From contig CM034547.1 of assembly GCA_020055645.1 (NCBI GenBank), positions 44,098,409 through 44,162,408 of the forward strand: a stretch of DNA of 64,000 nucleotides. The letters are read 5' to 3'. This document shows positions 13,591 to 26,200 of the stretch, piece by piece. Under the pieces are notes generated by a model. The model saw only the letters and a program-made list of their open reading frames with translations. It searched no databases and was not told where the DNA came from. Both the position numbers and the translations under genes were made by a program. This stretch comes from Tomocerus qinae. Taxonomy: Eukaryota > Arthropoda > Collembola > Entomobryomorpha > Tomoceridae. Positions within the stretch are counted from its first letter, which is position 1. The number at the start of each line of letters is the position of its first letter.

Positions 13591-16404
13591 TTAGTCCCCA
13601 ATTGTCCCAAACGCTGGCGGTGGTGGAGGTGGGGGTGAATTTTTCTTCTTGGATAAAAGATCGCTGAATTTAGATTTCTTTTTCCCCGAGTCTTCTTCTA
13701 AACTCTCTTCATCGTCTGTTTCTGCGTCGAAATCCACAGATTGGAAAGGATCTTCTCCTTCCTCGGATGATTCTTCTTCAATGACAGGCTTAACAGGCTG
13801 CTGATTTTTGATTTTATAATTATTTACCAGTTTCTTTTCCACATAAGGATTATTTAGAACCTGATCGAATTCATCATCTTCCCATACACTGGAACTAGCC
13901 TTTTCATTTGAATCTTCAAGAACTCTAATTCCTGAGCTTCCGGTTCCCATTCCATTGAGAATTTCATCATAAATATGACGGAATGTAATAGGAGTCCCCG
14001 CCTCGTCAGCACTGTATGTGAGATTGTTGATCCTTTCTATAGCAGAAAAGGTCGCTGTTAAGGTAGTCGTTTGATTTCTTGATTTCAAAATGTAGCCAAC
14101 CAATGGAATTATTTTATCTCCTGACGGGGAAACTATAGTTTGTCTTCGAAGAATTCCAGTTATGAGTTTAACCATTTCGTCGTAACGGAAAGGGCAAATA
14201 TTCCCGAGAACTGTACATTGTTCTGCTGGAGAACTACTGAGTTTTGTTCCTAAATCGGTAGAGACTCTGAGCAGTTCCAGTTTGTCCAGATCAACACTTG
14301 GCTTTAGCTAGAAACAGAAAATTCAGTTATATTGTAAAACATTTGAAAACAGTTAGTATTTTATTATGTAGTAGCGTATTTATTATCCAAATGTTGAGTG
14401 ACTATTGATTCGATGTTTCCAATTCAATTAGTGAATTGTGAACATGAAACTTTTTTGGCTGACAAAATAATTTATTGGAAATTACGCCACCGACATAAGG
14501 TAATGTCAATCCGTTATTTCTTTTCGTCTTTCTAATGAATGGACAAAGTGAAATAATGCATTGGTAATATATGCAAATATATTTGTGTAAGTTAAAGGAT
14601 TTCATTGCATGTAAGTTTACATTATAACTCATCGAATTAAGACTACAGATAGTACTTCCTTTTTGGCATAAAATTCTACTATAATCTTTACTAATAATCA
14701 CCTAATGGTAAAGTAATAGAAGTAGATACACCTTAAAGTATCGAACGAAAATAGCGGACAACTTTAACAGCTGCATTGGTTCTTTCTATCTGATATGGCA
14801 GTGGTGATGCATTTTCGGCCTTTGGAACCTTTCAATATACGACCGTCAATTGTAACAATAAAATGAGACTTGCTGTCTGGGTTGTAAAAGCGGTTATATG
14901 TGTGTACTGTTTACATTAAAAATGTAAAAATCAATGTACATGCTCTACATGTATCGGCGAATCTTTAATATCTGAAATATAGTAGGTACCAATTACAATC
15001 CCATGATTACATATTCATAATACACTTCGCGTATACGTTATTTTGCAACATTTTTATTTTCTAGTGACCTACTAGTACGTTGCACATGGTTGCGGCTATG
15101 CTAATAGAAACCATCTCGTAATAATATATGTATGGGGAACAGCATGTGCCTTTGTTGTCTAAAACAGAACTTGATTACCATCCGGCAGTCCACTACTACT
15201 ACTTATGGATATAAACTACTGCAAAATTAACACACTCGATACTATGCGTGTATCGGCATATTCAACTAGAGTAGCTAAGTACAGATAGGAACATACCAAC
15301 CACACCGGTTTGAAATGTGGACTACGAACAATTAGCATTGTTGTACTTGAAAACTACAATTATTTTGCTCTAGAACATGTGTCAAAATCAAGTTAATATT
15401 TTTTATCGCATTCTAAAATTCAAGCCAAATCAAAAGTCTAAGGAGATTATAGTATATGGTATGCCAAGGTATTTGAAGAAGAGCAAACCTGTTCAAAGAC
15501 ACTCTGTTTGTTGCTATTCCTTTTGCTATAGTCCACTAACTCCTCCAACTCCAAATCATCTGCCATTTTCTCACTGAGAGTTCCAATTATTGACGGATCT
15601 CCACTACGTTCAGAGTAGCGTCTACCTTGACGGTATTTGGAAGAACGTAGTCGAGTTCTAATCTTGCGACCGACTTTATCGTCGTCATCCTCCTCTTCAG
15701 AATAATCCTCGTCATCTTCTTTTGTAGCTTCCTCGTCTTCTTCTGGCTCAGGTTTCTTCTCTTGTACGTCATCAAAGAGTTCGTCATCTTTTTTGGTGTG
15801 ATCATATTTACTTATCCTCCTAATTTTTACAAAAAAGAACACAGTAGGTAGTAAGTCAAAAGAGAAACACTTTAATTTAAGCACATTCCTTCACGAAATT
15901 TAAGATTATAAGAGTATCACTTGCATGTTTTCTGAACAAACACCTAATAATTATGGCACTATAAAAATTATAGTATACAATATTGTTTAAAATTCTTACG
16001 ATAATACAGTTCTTAGTAGATATGCGTAGTCATTAGTGGTGGAAGTACGTAGTGTAGGCGATTTAGGTGGGAATTTACTCAGCCCACAAACAACTCGGGA
16101 AAGACAGTTTAATGGATCGTTAAGAGTTATTTCATGTAAAGCTCTGGAACCCCTTGTGGAGTGTTCAATAGTAATTTTCTGAATCGGGCTGTCACTTTTA
16201 ATTCTAGGTAAATTACTCTTGATAGTCCATGTTGATGCTGAAGAGATCACTGTTCAAAAATTCAGAAACGAGTACATGATGTATTATTTTTCACAGAATT
16301 TATAAATATGAAACAAATGTAAATAATGCAATATTAGTAAAACCTGTTAATGTGCATAGTGCAAATCCAACGGCAGAAACGAGACAAGTTGGAATCTGAT
16401 ACAT
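13591..16404 (-). CDS. Gene B: secreted acidic four-cysteine family protein, 4 exons, 452 aa
   Basis: Function unknown; this is the shortest complete copy with all four cysteines. Exons: 16404-16344, 16249-16000, 15819-15489, 14307-13591 (stop TAA). Exon 1 encodes a compact signal peptide (residues 1-20) and ends in a phase-1 donor, making V21 across the junction. Exon 2 has DPLNCLSRVVCGL (C69, C75) and NDYAYLLRTVL, and ends phase 2. Exon 3 is an acidic linker (EEEDDDD type) and ends phase 0 after SVFEQ. Exon 4 opens with the second module, EQCTVLGNICPF (C245, C252), and continues through Thr-rich, ESSEEGED and EESLEEDSGKKK segments to a run of seven prolines near the C-terminus. The second module is the most divergent of the family: it lacks the RQC arginine. 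A motif DDEFDQVLNNPYVEKKL resembles one in gene E. Introns are 94, 180 and 1181 bp. Confidence 0.87.
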
Positions 16405-16409
16405 TTTCT

Positions 16410-18290
16410 AAATGAATAATTTTCTCCACTGTAAACAATGCCTAAGAATAATATTATGATATTCCTGAATAATTTGAATAAATTCTGCTTAGATATTTAT
16501 TTGCTTAAGACTCCCTAGGAAAGGTTTGGTCTTTGTGTCTAGTGTAGATTTTAGTTGTACATACTCCTTATTTTCATAGGATGAATAGCAAACCAAAGCT
16601 CAGAGTGTAAACGAATTAAATGTAAATAATATGTTAACTGATACAACACTCGAACTACTATTTGTGTACAATTTGAGCTGCAATTGCTTAATAATTGTTA
16701 CTCTTTACACGACTTCTGAGGTCTGATCTGATTTCCATTTCTATGTGCATACAAAGAAGGTGATGTATCTGGTGTCATTTAAGGGAGAATACAAAGCACC
16801 TTAAAAGTAAAAGTGAAGTTTTTCTTCTACGTATTTAAGTGCTGTATGCTTTCATGCCAGTAGTGTGCTTTATCAATTTGTTATATCCATAACACCTTCC
16901 GGTTTCCCAAGTACTTATAACATGATACAATGTCTCAGATAATTCATATCACACATATGTACTTCGTATACATGTACACATTGTTGTCGATTATACTAGA
17001 GGTACGTAATTGGAATTTATCTCTGTGTAGCTAAAGGTATGATTCTATGATTCTAGTAGCAAGGTCAATGATTTGTTGAACAGGAGAAACATTGTTATCT
17101 GGCTTGTCAATATCTACATTATTTTCTATCTGCTACTTCAGGCACGTAACTGACATTGGCTGCTCTCTGGCCTGTGTACAAATTGTACCTGTTAAGTTGT
17201 TTTGTCAAGGTTATACTGTATATCCCCATTTACTTTCTCTATTTTGTTCTAGTACAATCCTTTAAAATTTTGGCACTGTGTTTACTACTATCGTGGGTAA
17301 ATCAAAAGATTTGTCTTCATGTACTTAGACTTCCAAATAGCATGCACACGTAGTTTATGATAAGTACTATTTATCATTCATTCGTGCAAAATTGGGAAAA
17401 GAGAAAGCATCTGATAGTGAAATGCTATTGTGAGACTTCTCACAATTTCTATTGTGCAAAGTATTTCTAATTAAATGAGGTAACACAAATACAAATAATC
17501 TGTACGAACATTTGAATGAATAATTTTACTCGCTAATAATTACATGAAAATACATTATAGGTCCACAAGATAAAATTAATTAACCATGACTGTTTGATTG
17601 ATAACTTATAACAAAACTACAAATTATTCAACAATGAAAACCAACAAATAGGCAGTTTGATTTGTTAACTAATAGCATGCAAACAAATTAATCTTCTACA
17701 TTTACACTGCAGCATAGACCAGCATTTGCATTTCATTAATAAAATACATAAGAGTATAAATACATGGTACCAACTTAATAGAATATTCCCTTTGTTCGTT
17801 TTTCACAAACTCCAACAATATCTTTTTACAAAAATGATTTAAAGAGGGAATGACAAATGCAGAAGTCAATAAAGCAATACACTGATCATACAGAAATTGT
17901 GTCAACCACAAAAATAATGCATGTAAATTGTAAAATAAAATTATATTAACTTTTGGTAATTAAGTTTTTTTGGTAAATAGTAGCTGAGTGGTATTTTTGG
18001 GTCAATCAATTTGCACTGACTGTATAATTAATATAAATATCATAATTAACATTACGTGTGTACTATAGCCAAACTCAATAAATTACAATTATCAGCTAGT
18101 TGCGTTTGTGTTGCAGTTATATGATATTCATCATTTACCTATACTTATTTTAAATACAGGCTTGGCAAGTATTTGTAGGAATTTGTGCTACTTTTTGTGA
18201 GACTAACAGTAGTAAGTAACACAGGTAGATTATATCGTTATCAGTAGTATGCAAAAATAATTTGTGTCTTTACAGCAGATTTAATCGTTA
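16410..18290. other. Gene-free spacer between genes B and C
   Basis: AT-rich and without a credible coding region. A short perfect hairpin (ATTGTGAGA / TCTCACAAT, 17427-17446) is the only structure noted. Confidence 0.5.
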
Positions 18291-18291
18291 A

Positions 18292-19892
18292 TTATCTGTC
18301 GTAAGGGGCCCACCCTTCACCAGCTAATTCATGACCACCTTTATTTTGTTGTTGCTTTTTGTAATTAGAATAAGTGACAAAAGCCCGTTCCCAGAATGAT
18401 CCTTTCAGTAGTTTCTGAGCAATTCCTGGTTTATATTTGTGAAGCGGTCCTTCTCCGTCCCAACCCCAACCATGTCCATGTTTTTGGTCGTGTTCCTGTT
18501 GGTCCTTCCATTCATGGTAAGAATGGAGGATTCTTTCCCATTGTGACCCACGAGTCCACTGTTCTAAGAGCCCATCTCGAACTTTATGGGGTTTGTGATG
18601 ATGTTGTGGGGGAGGGGGTGGGTGCCAAATCTTTGGTGGGGGTCTCCAACCATGACCCTTTCCTTTACCTTTTCCCTTGTTCTTCCCCTTCCCTTTCTTC
18701 TTACCCTCATGATAAGGTCCATCTGAACTTGTGACTCTATCACGGACAGGTTTCTTTTTTTCAGAATCTGCTCGATCATCCTGAGGTTCATCATTATAAG
18801 GTCCATCAGAATCCGTTACTCGATGATCATCTGTAACCCGCACAACTTCTCGATCATTTTCCCTTTTATTCTCCACAATATGGTCACGCTTAGGTTTGGA
18901 TGTTTTTATTTCCTTTTTAATTTTTGAAGCTGAAATTCTAGCTTGCTGTGCAAATTGTTTTGCCATTTCCCTAACGATTGCATCTTTCACTTCATCTGGA
19001 ATCAATTCTAAATTAGTTTCAGTCGAGTCATCTTCGTCCACTATTCCGACATGAGATAAAGCTTGGAGAGGAACTTTAGATGTCTGTCTTTCGTCGGATT
19101 CTTCTTCGTCTTCGTCTGAATTTGTTTCACCTTGTTCTTCAGACTCCTCATTTTGTTGTGGGGGCAGTTGAGATATTTCAGAGTAGTCTTCTGGAGGTCC
19201 TTCTAATTCTCCCTGAGGGAACTGTTCTTCATCTTCTTCCTCCTCTTCTTCTTCTATTGAAGAAGAAGATGGCACAGCAATTTCATCTTCGTCTTGTTCG
19301 TCGGAAGATGAAACAGCGGGATCGTCCCTATCCTCGCTTTCAACTTTACCAGCGGTTTCTTCAGAGGAGTACGTTTTCTTTGAACTACTACCTTGCTTTC
19401 TCTTGAGGACATAAGGGCTTTGAAGATGAGCTAACTTCCATTCCTCTGCCAAGCTGATGTAAGGATATGGTTGATCACTAACAACTTCCTCATCTTGAAT
19501 AACTTTGCTACCGGGCTTAGCGAAAGCATTTGCCACCTCAGAGTATTCATCCCGTATGCTCCCGTCTCCTTCTTCGTTTGATGGCATAATTGCTGGAACC
19601 GACTTTGGAACCCATATCTCCCGAGCATTGATTTCTAAACCAAATTGCAAATATTATATTATTTATTAACGAAACTCTGCAGATCATGAATAACTTGACT
19701 TATATTAATTATTATTATTATTATTAGATAAGGTTTGAATGTTTTACCTTTGGATATAAAAACTAGAGCCAATGGAATTTTTGATAGAAAACTAAAAGAA
19801 TTACTGCTTAGATAAGATGTACTTCCTTGGGGAATAAACACACTTAGAAAACATGCTAGCGTCCCTGCCAGCACAAATAGAGGCAGTCGCAT
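18292..19892 (-). CDS. Gene C: secreted acidic repeat protein without the cysteine modules, 2 exons, 495 aa
   Basis: Function unknown. Exons 19892-19748 and 19634-18292 are joined in phase 1, the same first-intron phase as the neighbouring family genes. The N-terminus (MRLPLFVLAGTLACFLSVF) is a signal peptide. After the signal peptide no cysteine remains, so both cysteine modules of the family are absent. The mature protein begins with a segment (EYSEVANAFAKPGSKVIQDE) resembling part of gene D. It then becomes strongly acidic (SSSSIEEEEEEEDEEQ, EESDERQ) and later basic, with two RVT(D/S)SDGPY copies and a GKGKNKGKGKGKG run. The last ~96 residues contain two ~50-residue repeats sharing the pattern GS-x-WER-x4-Y-x3-K-x-QQ. 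I start at the ATG at 19892 because the upstream in-frame codon is only a GTG. It may be a degenerate family member or a separate gene recruited to the array. Confidence 0.75.
19709..19726. repeat. (TTA)6 microsatellite in intron 1 of gene C
   Basis: Six uninterrupted TTA units lie inside the 113-bp intron of gene C. Confidence 0.85.
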
Positions 19893-19894
19893 CC

Positions 19895-22800
19895 TCTCTA
19901 ATGCTGTCACAGACTGGGCTCCTTAATAGGTGAAAAAGTAGGTTTTCCAACCTAATAAAAGCCACAAAAGGTACACCAATAATAGAAATTTTGATAACTG
20001 ACTATCACAGGTTAAAGAAACAGAGCTCTGTCGAAGGCTGCAGAGTGGAACAAAATGAGAAGTTGGACAAATCTTGGCCTAGTCTCGGCAGACATGTAAA
20101 TCTAAGAAAACAAAACTAGGTAAATCTAAGGGGAAAGTGAAGCCTGCATGAGTGGTTAGCAGTATAATTTGAATTAAGAAATGAACAAGTTGGTTGGACA
20201 CTCCGTTCTTTCTAACATATGAGAAGCTAGCACAGATATTAAAAATTAGGAAAAAGGAAAACAAAAGAGGTTTGTACTGTGTTCTATTGGTTTCGTTGGT
20301 TTACCTGAACCATCAAGTGATACCATACTAGCTGAGGAGTATTTAGTTTAGTAGTGATGCGATGTGACCCTGGGGCAAGACACATTTGCACATACATACA
20401 AACATATCATACCAAATTCCTACTTACCTGCTAAACAACTACATTACAGAATATACAAGAGCAGCCAACACCAAGACACGAGCAATAAAAACTTATGTAG
20501 TGTTGGCCAACAACTGGTAGCTTCTTTACGAAAACCTGAAGTTGAAAGTTTTCTAGTTGATCACCCATATTCTGCTGAAAAATCAATATCCATGTCATGT
20601 CATGATGATGATGTGTGTATGTAAATCCTTCATGGGTTATGCAGGCCACTGACACTCTATATGGAAGACACACAACCAGAGCCAACTCTATAGTGTATCA
20701 TCGTCACTACGATGTACTACCACCTTCCTTATGATAACGGACTTACACATCCAAACCTGGTAGTGCTAATAAGTATGTTCGTCGGCTCTTGTGCAGTCTA
20801 CACATACTCTACACAAGGTGCAATCTTTTCTATTGACTCTATCACTTACTGTAATAGGTCCTTAATAATGTCAATGGGATATGAAGATGAATGTGTAGTT
20901 TCTATCAATATTAAATTATTCCATGAATTCGTGACTTGATTACATTTTATGAATACAGTGTGTGACCTTTTGATATGTTCCATTGATTAGCGGAACTAGC
21001 AGAAATTCTATTGAATTCTACGCTTCAGCAGTCTCTCTCCTCTTTTCAATTACTAGTGCTATAGAATATGTGTGTAGAGTACAATACATAATTAATTCAT
21101 TTAAGCTAACTAATAATGTTAGTGCTATATCTCTTTAGTGCTTTAAGTGATCTAATATTACCCATCATTTCTTTAAGTTAATAAATTTAGTTATTTTTGT
21201 AATTTAAACAATACATAATTACTTTAGTACTTGTTATAAATATGTTTGTGCGGAATTGCAACTCTCGTTATCTGTATGTAGAACTGAATGTGGCCTACCT
21301 TGTGTAGAGATACAATACAACCTGACAATACAATACTGAATACATAATACATAGTTACATCTGTCGCATTTATTTTTTGAACTCCTGTGCTACAGTTTCA
21401 GAGGCGATCTATTGCTGTTTTTTCAGTTTTTTTAGCAATGGATAAAAATTTTCCATCTCAACGTTATGGTAGCTAGTATGTTATCCAGCATTTTGTTTGA
21501 AGCTTGTTCCATTGCCCACCAACGTTGAAAGCATCTTTATTTGACTTTTAACATTTATTGGTGCCAAAATCAATGTCAAATTCAATGCATGACATGATAA
21601 AGAGAAATTTATTTAATTCAATTTTGTATTCATTACTAAGTAGATCATCAATTTTGTTATTGCTTATTCCCTGAAGCAGGACCACTGAGTTTGAGATTTA
21701 TAATAATTAATTAAATATCAAATGGGTGTTCCAATTTCCGTTATCTGTATTTGCCTTAAAGCATAAGAAAGACACGTGAATTGAAGTAATTCTCTTGGTC
21801 TACCAGGGCTTGTAATAATATGCCATAAATGTGTCATAAAACTACCGATGAAAAGCATCTGGTACGTGATTACAAATTACAAATGCCGGCTCGTTAGTAC
21901 AAATACTAGCACTCCTCCATCAATGAATCAATGCGGGTATTAGAGAATTAGAGTAAATTATGGAACTCCTCTGACAAAAAATAAAAATACATTTATAAAA
22001 ATTAATTTCGATTAAAAATTCGGTATGAAGTCTGAGACTATGACAGTCCGAGAATAGTATTAGTATATCTATTTCCAATCTTCTAATACTAATAAAGCTG
22101 GGGCTAAAAAGTAATAAAAAAATAATAATAACAATTTTATTTACTGCTTCAATTAAAGTTATCTTAGATACAGACACAGTACGCAACATTTCAACGATTC
22201 ATTAAATAAAAAGTGGAGTGGCTACTCTATTAAGACTAAGGTTTAATTTTCGTCATGAAGCGATTGTATTTATAACAATGTGCACTCTACTCTGTGGGAC
22301 ATTAAATACATATTTACATATAAATAAATTACATTAGTCCACAAATAATATAAATATTATTGCTTGCGCAAGTAAATTCTAAGTAAATTCTGGAATTGAT
22401 CTAACAAATTCATAAATAATATTTAAATTGTAAATGATGTATATTATGTAATGTGTACTTAGTAAAGTAAGATTTGTGTGGTCAAACTTTTGTTTTCAAG
22501 CAAATACTGGCTTTCAAATCATAAAAATTATTCACTATTTGCGTGGCAAATGGTGTTCCATGTTTAATATTACATGTGGATTGGGCATACAAATTCTATT
22601 ATAACATTGCGAATAATAAAACATTTATAAACAAGAAGATCTAAACAAAGACAATCCAAAAACCAAATCATATGGAACAATAATTTCGAAAATTGTATAA
22701 GTAAATGAATGATAATACTATTGTATTTGTAATTATTGTAATACTTATAATGCATTTAGGTGCATTAAGGTAAACGTAGACAATAAACAACGTTGTAGTT

Positions 22801-22940
22801 CAAACCCTACACTGCATGTGGATGTCTAGTCTTTGTTAGAGAAATATGACAACGTTCAATTAACTCTAAAGGAACCACCAATTTAAAATCCTTTATGTTT
22901 CTGCTAATATTGGTATATAGCAGGCATGTTGGTACAAGCA
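19895..22940. other. Gene-free spacer between genes C and D
   Basis: ORFs of up to 86 codons overlap on both strands at 20364-20685 but have no splice sites, motifs or biased composition. The remainder is AT-rich with nothing recognisable. Confidence 0.45.
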
Positions 22941-22946
22941 TTTATT
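22941..22946 (-). terminator. Probable poly(A) signal of gene D
   Basis: The minus strand reads AATAAA about 300 bases after the gene D stop codon. Confidence 0.4.
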
Positions 22947-23244
22947 ATTATTTCGTGTTTCTAAAAGCTTTTTGTCTTAGTTTAGTTTTGCACTTCTGTT
23001 TTATACCGATATTTAAATTATTCTTACTAATATAGACATGAATTGACAATTATGGCACAGGTAGACAATTTTTTTTACTTTGTAGACTTTTTATGAACAT
23101 TAGGAACTTTTAGGGTAAACGTTTTCATGTAATTTCTTAAAATGCAAAGTACTGACATTCTGAATCCTGTTGTTTTTCATATATCATAATATTTATAGCG
23201 TTGAATCTTTAACCTAGTCCTAAAGTAATTATAAATTAAGAATG

Positions 23245-26200
23245 TTAGTAATGTACTGAGATTTCAGGGGGTAAGGGTCTCAGACGTAAATATCCTTCGT
23301 TTTCTGTAGTTGCATAATAGTCAATGCTCCTCCGACCACGAAATTTTGGGATCCTAAAGCGAATTAGTGGTCTTGGTGGTGGAACTCTTCGTTGCTTTTG
23401 AATAAAACGATGATTCTCTTCAAGTTCTTTAGTATTGTCCTCATTATCGTCTTCATCTTCTTCCGATGACTCTGATTCTTTACTTTTTTCGTCTACCTTT
23501 TCATCATTCTGTTTGTTTTCATCTGGCCGATTTTGCTTTTTAATTGGATACTTCCACTTTTCCTTGTTAGAGTCCCATACACTGGGTAACCCAGTCAGAT
23601 ACCTTTCCTGGCTTATAATACGGTCACTAGGCTTAAAAAAATTCTGTGCTACCGTTACATAATCGCTTTCAAATTTTGTCGGTTGAAATTTTAATGCTTC
23701 TTTAGTCACAGAATACTTATTTCGACGTTTTTGAACGGGTGGCCTTGTTTTTGTTCGCTTAGGTTTTTCTGTTGTAGACTCTTTGGATTCAGACCAAGTT
23801 TTATAATCTTCTTCTTCGTCATCTTGGCTTTCTACCGAATCAGGATCTTCGTCCGAAGTGGATTCGTCATGTTCAAGATTGGAATTGGGAGGTCCCGTAT
23901 TCTCAATCGACTCTTCATGCTCTTCATTAGAATTTTTTTTCTCTGCATTTTCGCCTGAATCGATATCCCTAGTTTCTTCAGAACTTTCCCGACTGGTTTC
24001 CTTACTTTCCGGCTTAGGTTTCTTTTTACGTTGTTTTTTGGTTTTTGATTTTGTTTTCTTCGATTTTGCCGTATAGCTGAAAACATTTGAATTTGTATTT
24101 GGATCATAAGTTAAAAATCCTTTGCCTTCAGAACCATTAGGCTGTACTTCCAACCCTGCATCTGTTTCCACCAAAATGGTTGATGGGTTTACAAAAGCCG
24201 TTGGGAATTCATCATCCTGGTATTCTAGCAGATGAGCGTAAGAGTCGTAGAGATAAGGTGAGTCTGCTAATGTGTAACTTCGTTGTGTCGTTGTCGTTGT
24301 TAATGAACTGGTATAAGTTGTTTTATTTAAAAGCAGATCTTGCAAATCTTTTGCTTCCCAGGGGCAAAAACTGAACCCCGTGTTAAACAAAGCCCGACAT
24401 TGTCGTCCTCTTCGAAATTTATTTCCAACTTCTTTGGCTATCGCCATTTTTTGAGCTTCGTCAGTTGCCTGCAACAAATAAATTTACTGGTTGATTCTTT
24501 TTGTTTCTCGAATGTGAAAAACTGTTCAATTACAATTATTACACTCTCTATGAGTATGCATTAGTATAGGTATTTGTATCACGGAATTAGATATAATATA
24601 GTAAAACATCATAATATTTGCATACACACATCTAATTTACCGTTTGGTAAATGAAGCTTTAAAATTTATTACACTTACCATAGAAAACTCTCTCTGTTTT
24701 CTGTCCAAATACATCGTCTTGTCAAAACGTGGGTTTTTGATTTGTGGGGATCTCTTTGGTATATTTTCGGCTGGTCCTGTTCGTTTTCCAAATAACCCAT
24801 CTTTTACGTCTAGCAACTCCTCCAGAGTTACACCTTCACGCATCTTCTGAATGCGTTCATTTTCCAGTCTATCTCGAAGCGATTGCTCGCGGTACAGATC
24901 CACTGCAAAACTTCCCGGACTCTTGTGTCTCTTTGAAGTTTTATCTCCTCGAGTTCTTTTTGGTGGTGGATCGGATTCGTCATCATTAGTGGATGCTGCT
25001 TCTGTCAATCCACTAAATCTACGCATCATAATAGAATTTAAATAAATTATTATTAGATGATTTTATTTTTTATACTGTGTTTCGAAATTTAGGCCGCAGC
25101 CCATAACAAAATGAGTGAATACTAGTAGTTTCTCAACAAATTATTTGTAACTACTAATAATAAATCCCTGCTATGCTAGATGTAACAACAGGAAAACTAA
25201 ACTAAGATTTGCCAAACTGGTGCTGATAAAATATTAATAATAAAATATGTTCATCATGGTAGACTACCAGACTGAGAAATAGTATCATGCTATAAAAATT
25301 AAATAGGAAAGCTTCCCAATATACAGTTAAATTTTAGAAATCAATACACTGAGTTGTGTAAACTTTCGACAATGTACAATAAAAATATACCAAAAAACTG
25401 TCAGCTAGTTTCTCTGCTACCCACTTCGAGTACTTAGGCATTCATGCTTGTAACGAAGTAACTACAAATAGGTGCTACAATGATAAGCACAGACATACAT
25501 GCATGGTAGGCATAACTCCTACTGATGCCATTTACCTTTAAGATGTAGAATAATGCGATTATATGGATTTCTGGATCCGCAACTTTTTGCAATACAATGT
25601 GTGACGACTAGTTTTTATGGCAATGCTAAGGAATGAATGAAAAATGAGAGACACTTGTAAAAATTAATATACATTATAATTAATTAATGTATATTCATAT
25701 AGGTATTCAAGTTGTGGATAGTAAGTATGTATTGGAACTATTATGCTGTGACCCTGACCCTGTATCTTTAGGCCTTTAACTTTCTCTGGTAACTATGTAG
25801 TCGTTTTAAGTGAGACATGTGGTCGTGTTTACTCACATACTTATTACGTACACCTGTAAATCCTTTATCTATCTCTTTTATCTAAGCTGAATTTAACGTA
25901 GGTATTATGAATCGATTTGCACTTAATAAAATTTGATTGCATAGTCTACTTATGCATAGCCAGTTGTTTCTTTAATTGGTAAATTAGTAGTTATTTACGA
26001 GGTTACGAGCATTATCTGGCGACAAACCTGATTTAACATCATGTAGATACACTGAAGTTACTAGTTACGATTAATACCAGATAATACATTAAATGTACAA
26101 AAGATGCACATCAATTATCCATTAGTAAAAGATTTAGTAGCTTACTATACAGTATTCCTCCTATATAGCTAACACTGTATTTAATCCAAATGAAGTAGTT

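Noticed and set aside
20364-20685. Two overlapping ORFs of 86 and 84 codons on opposite strands
   Set aside because: No signal peptide, motif, splice site or biased composition; consistent with chance in this spacer.
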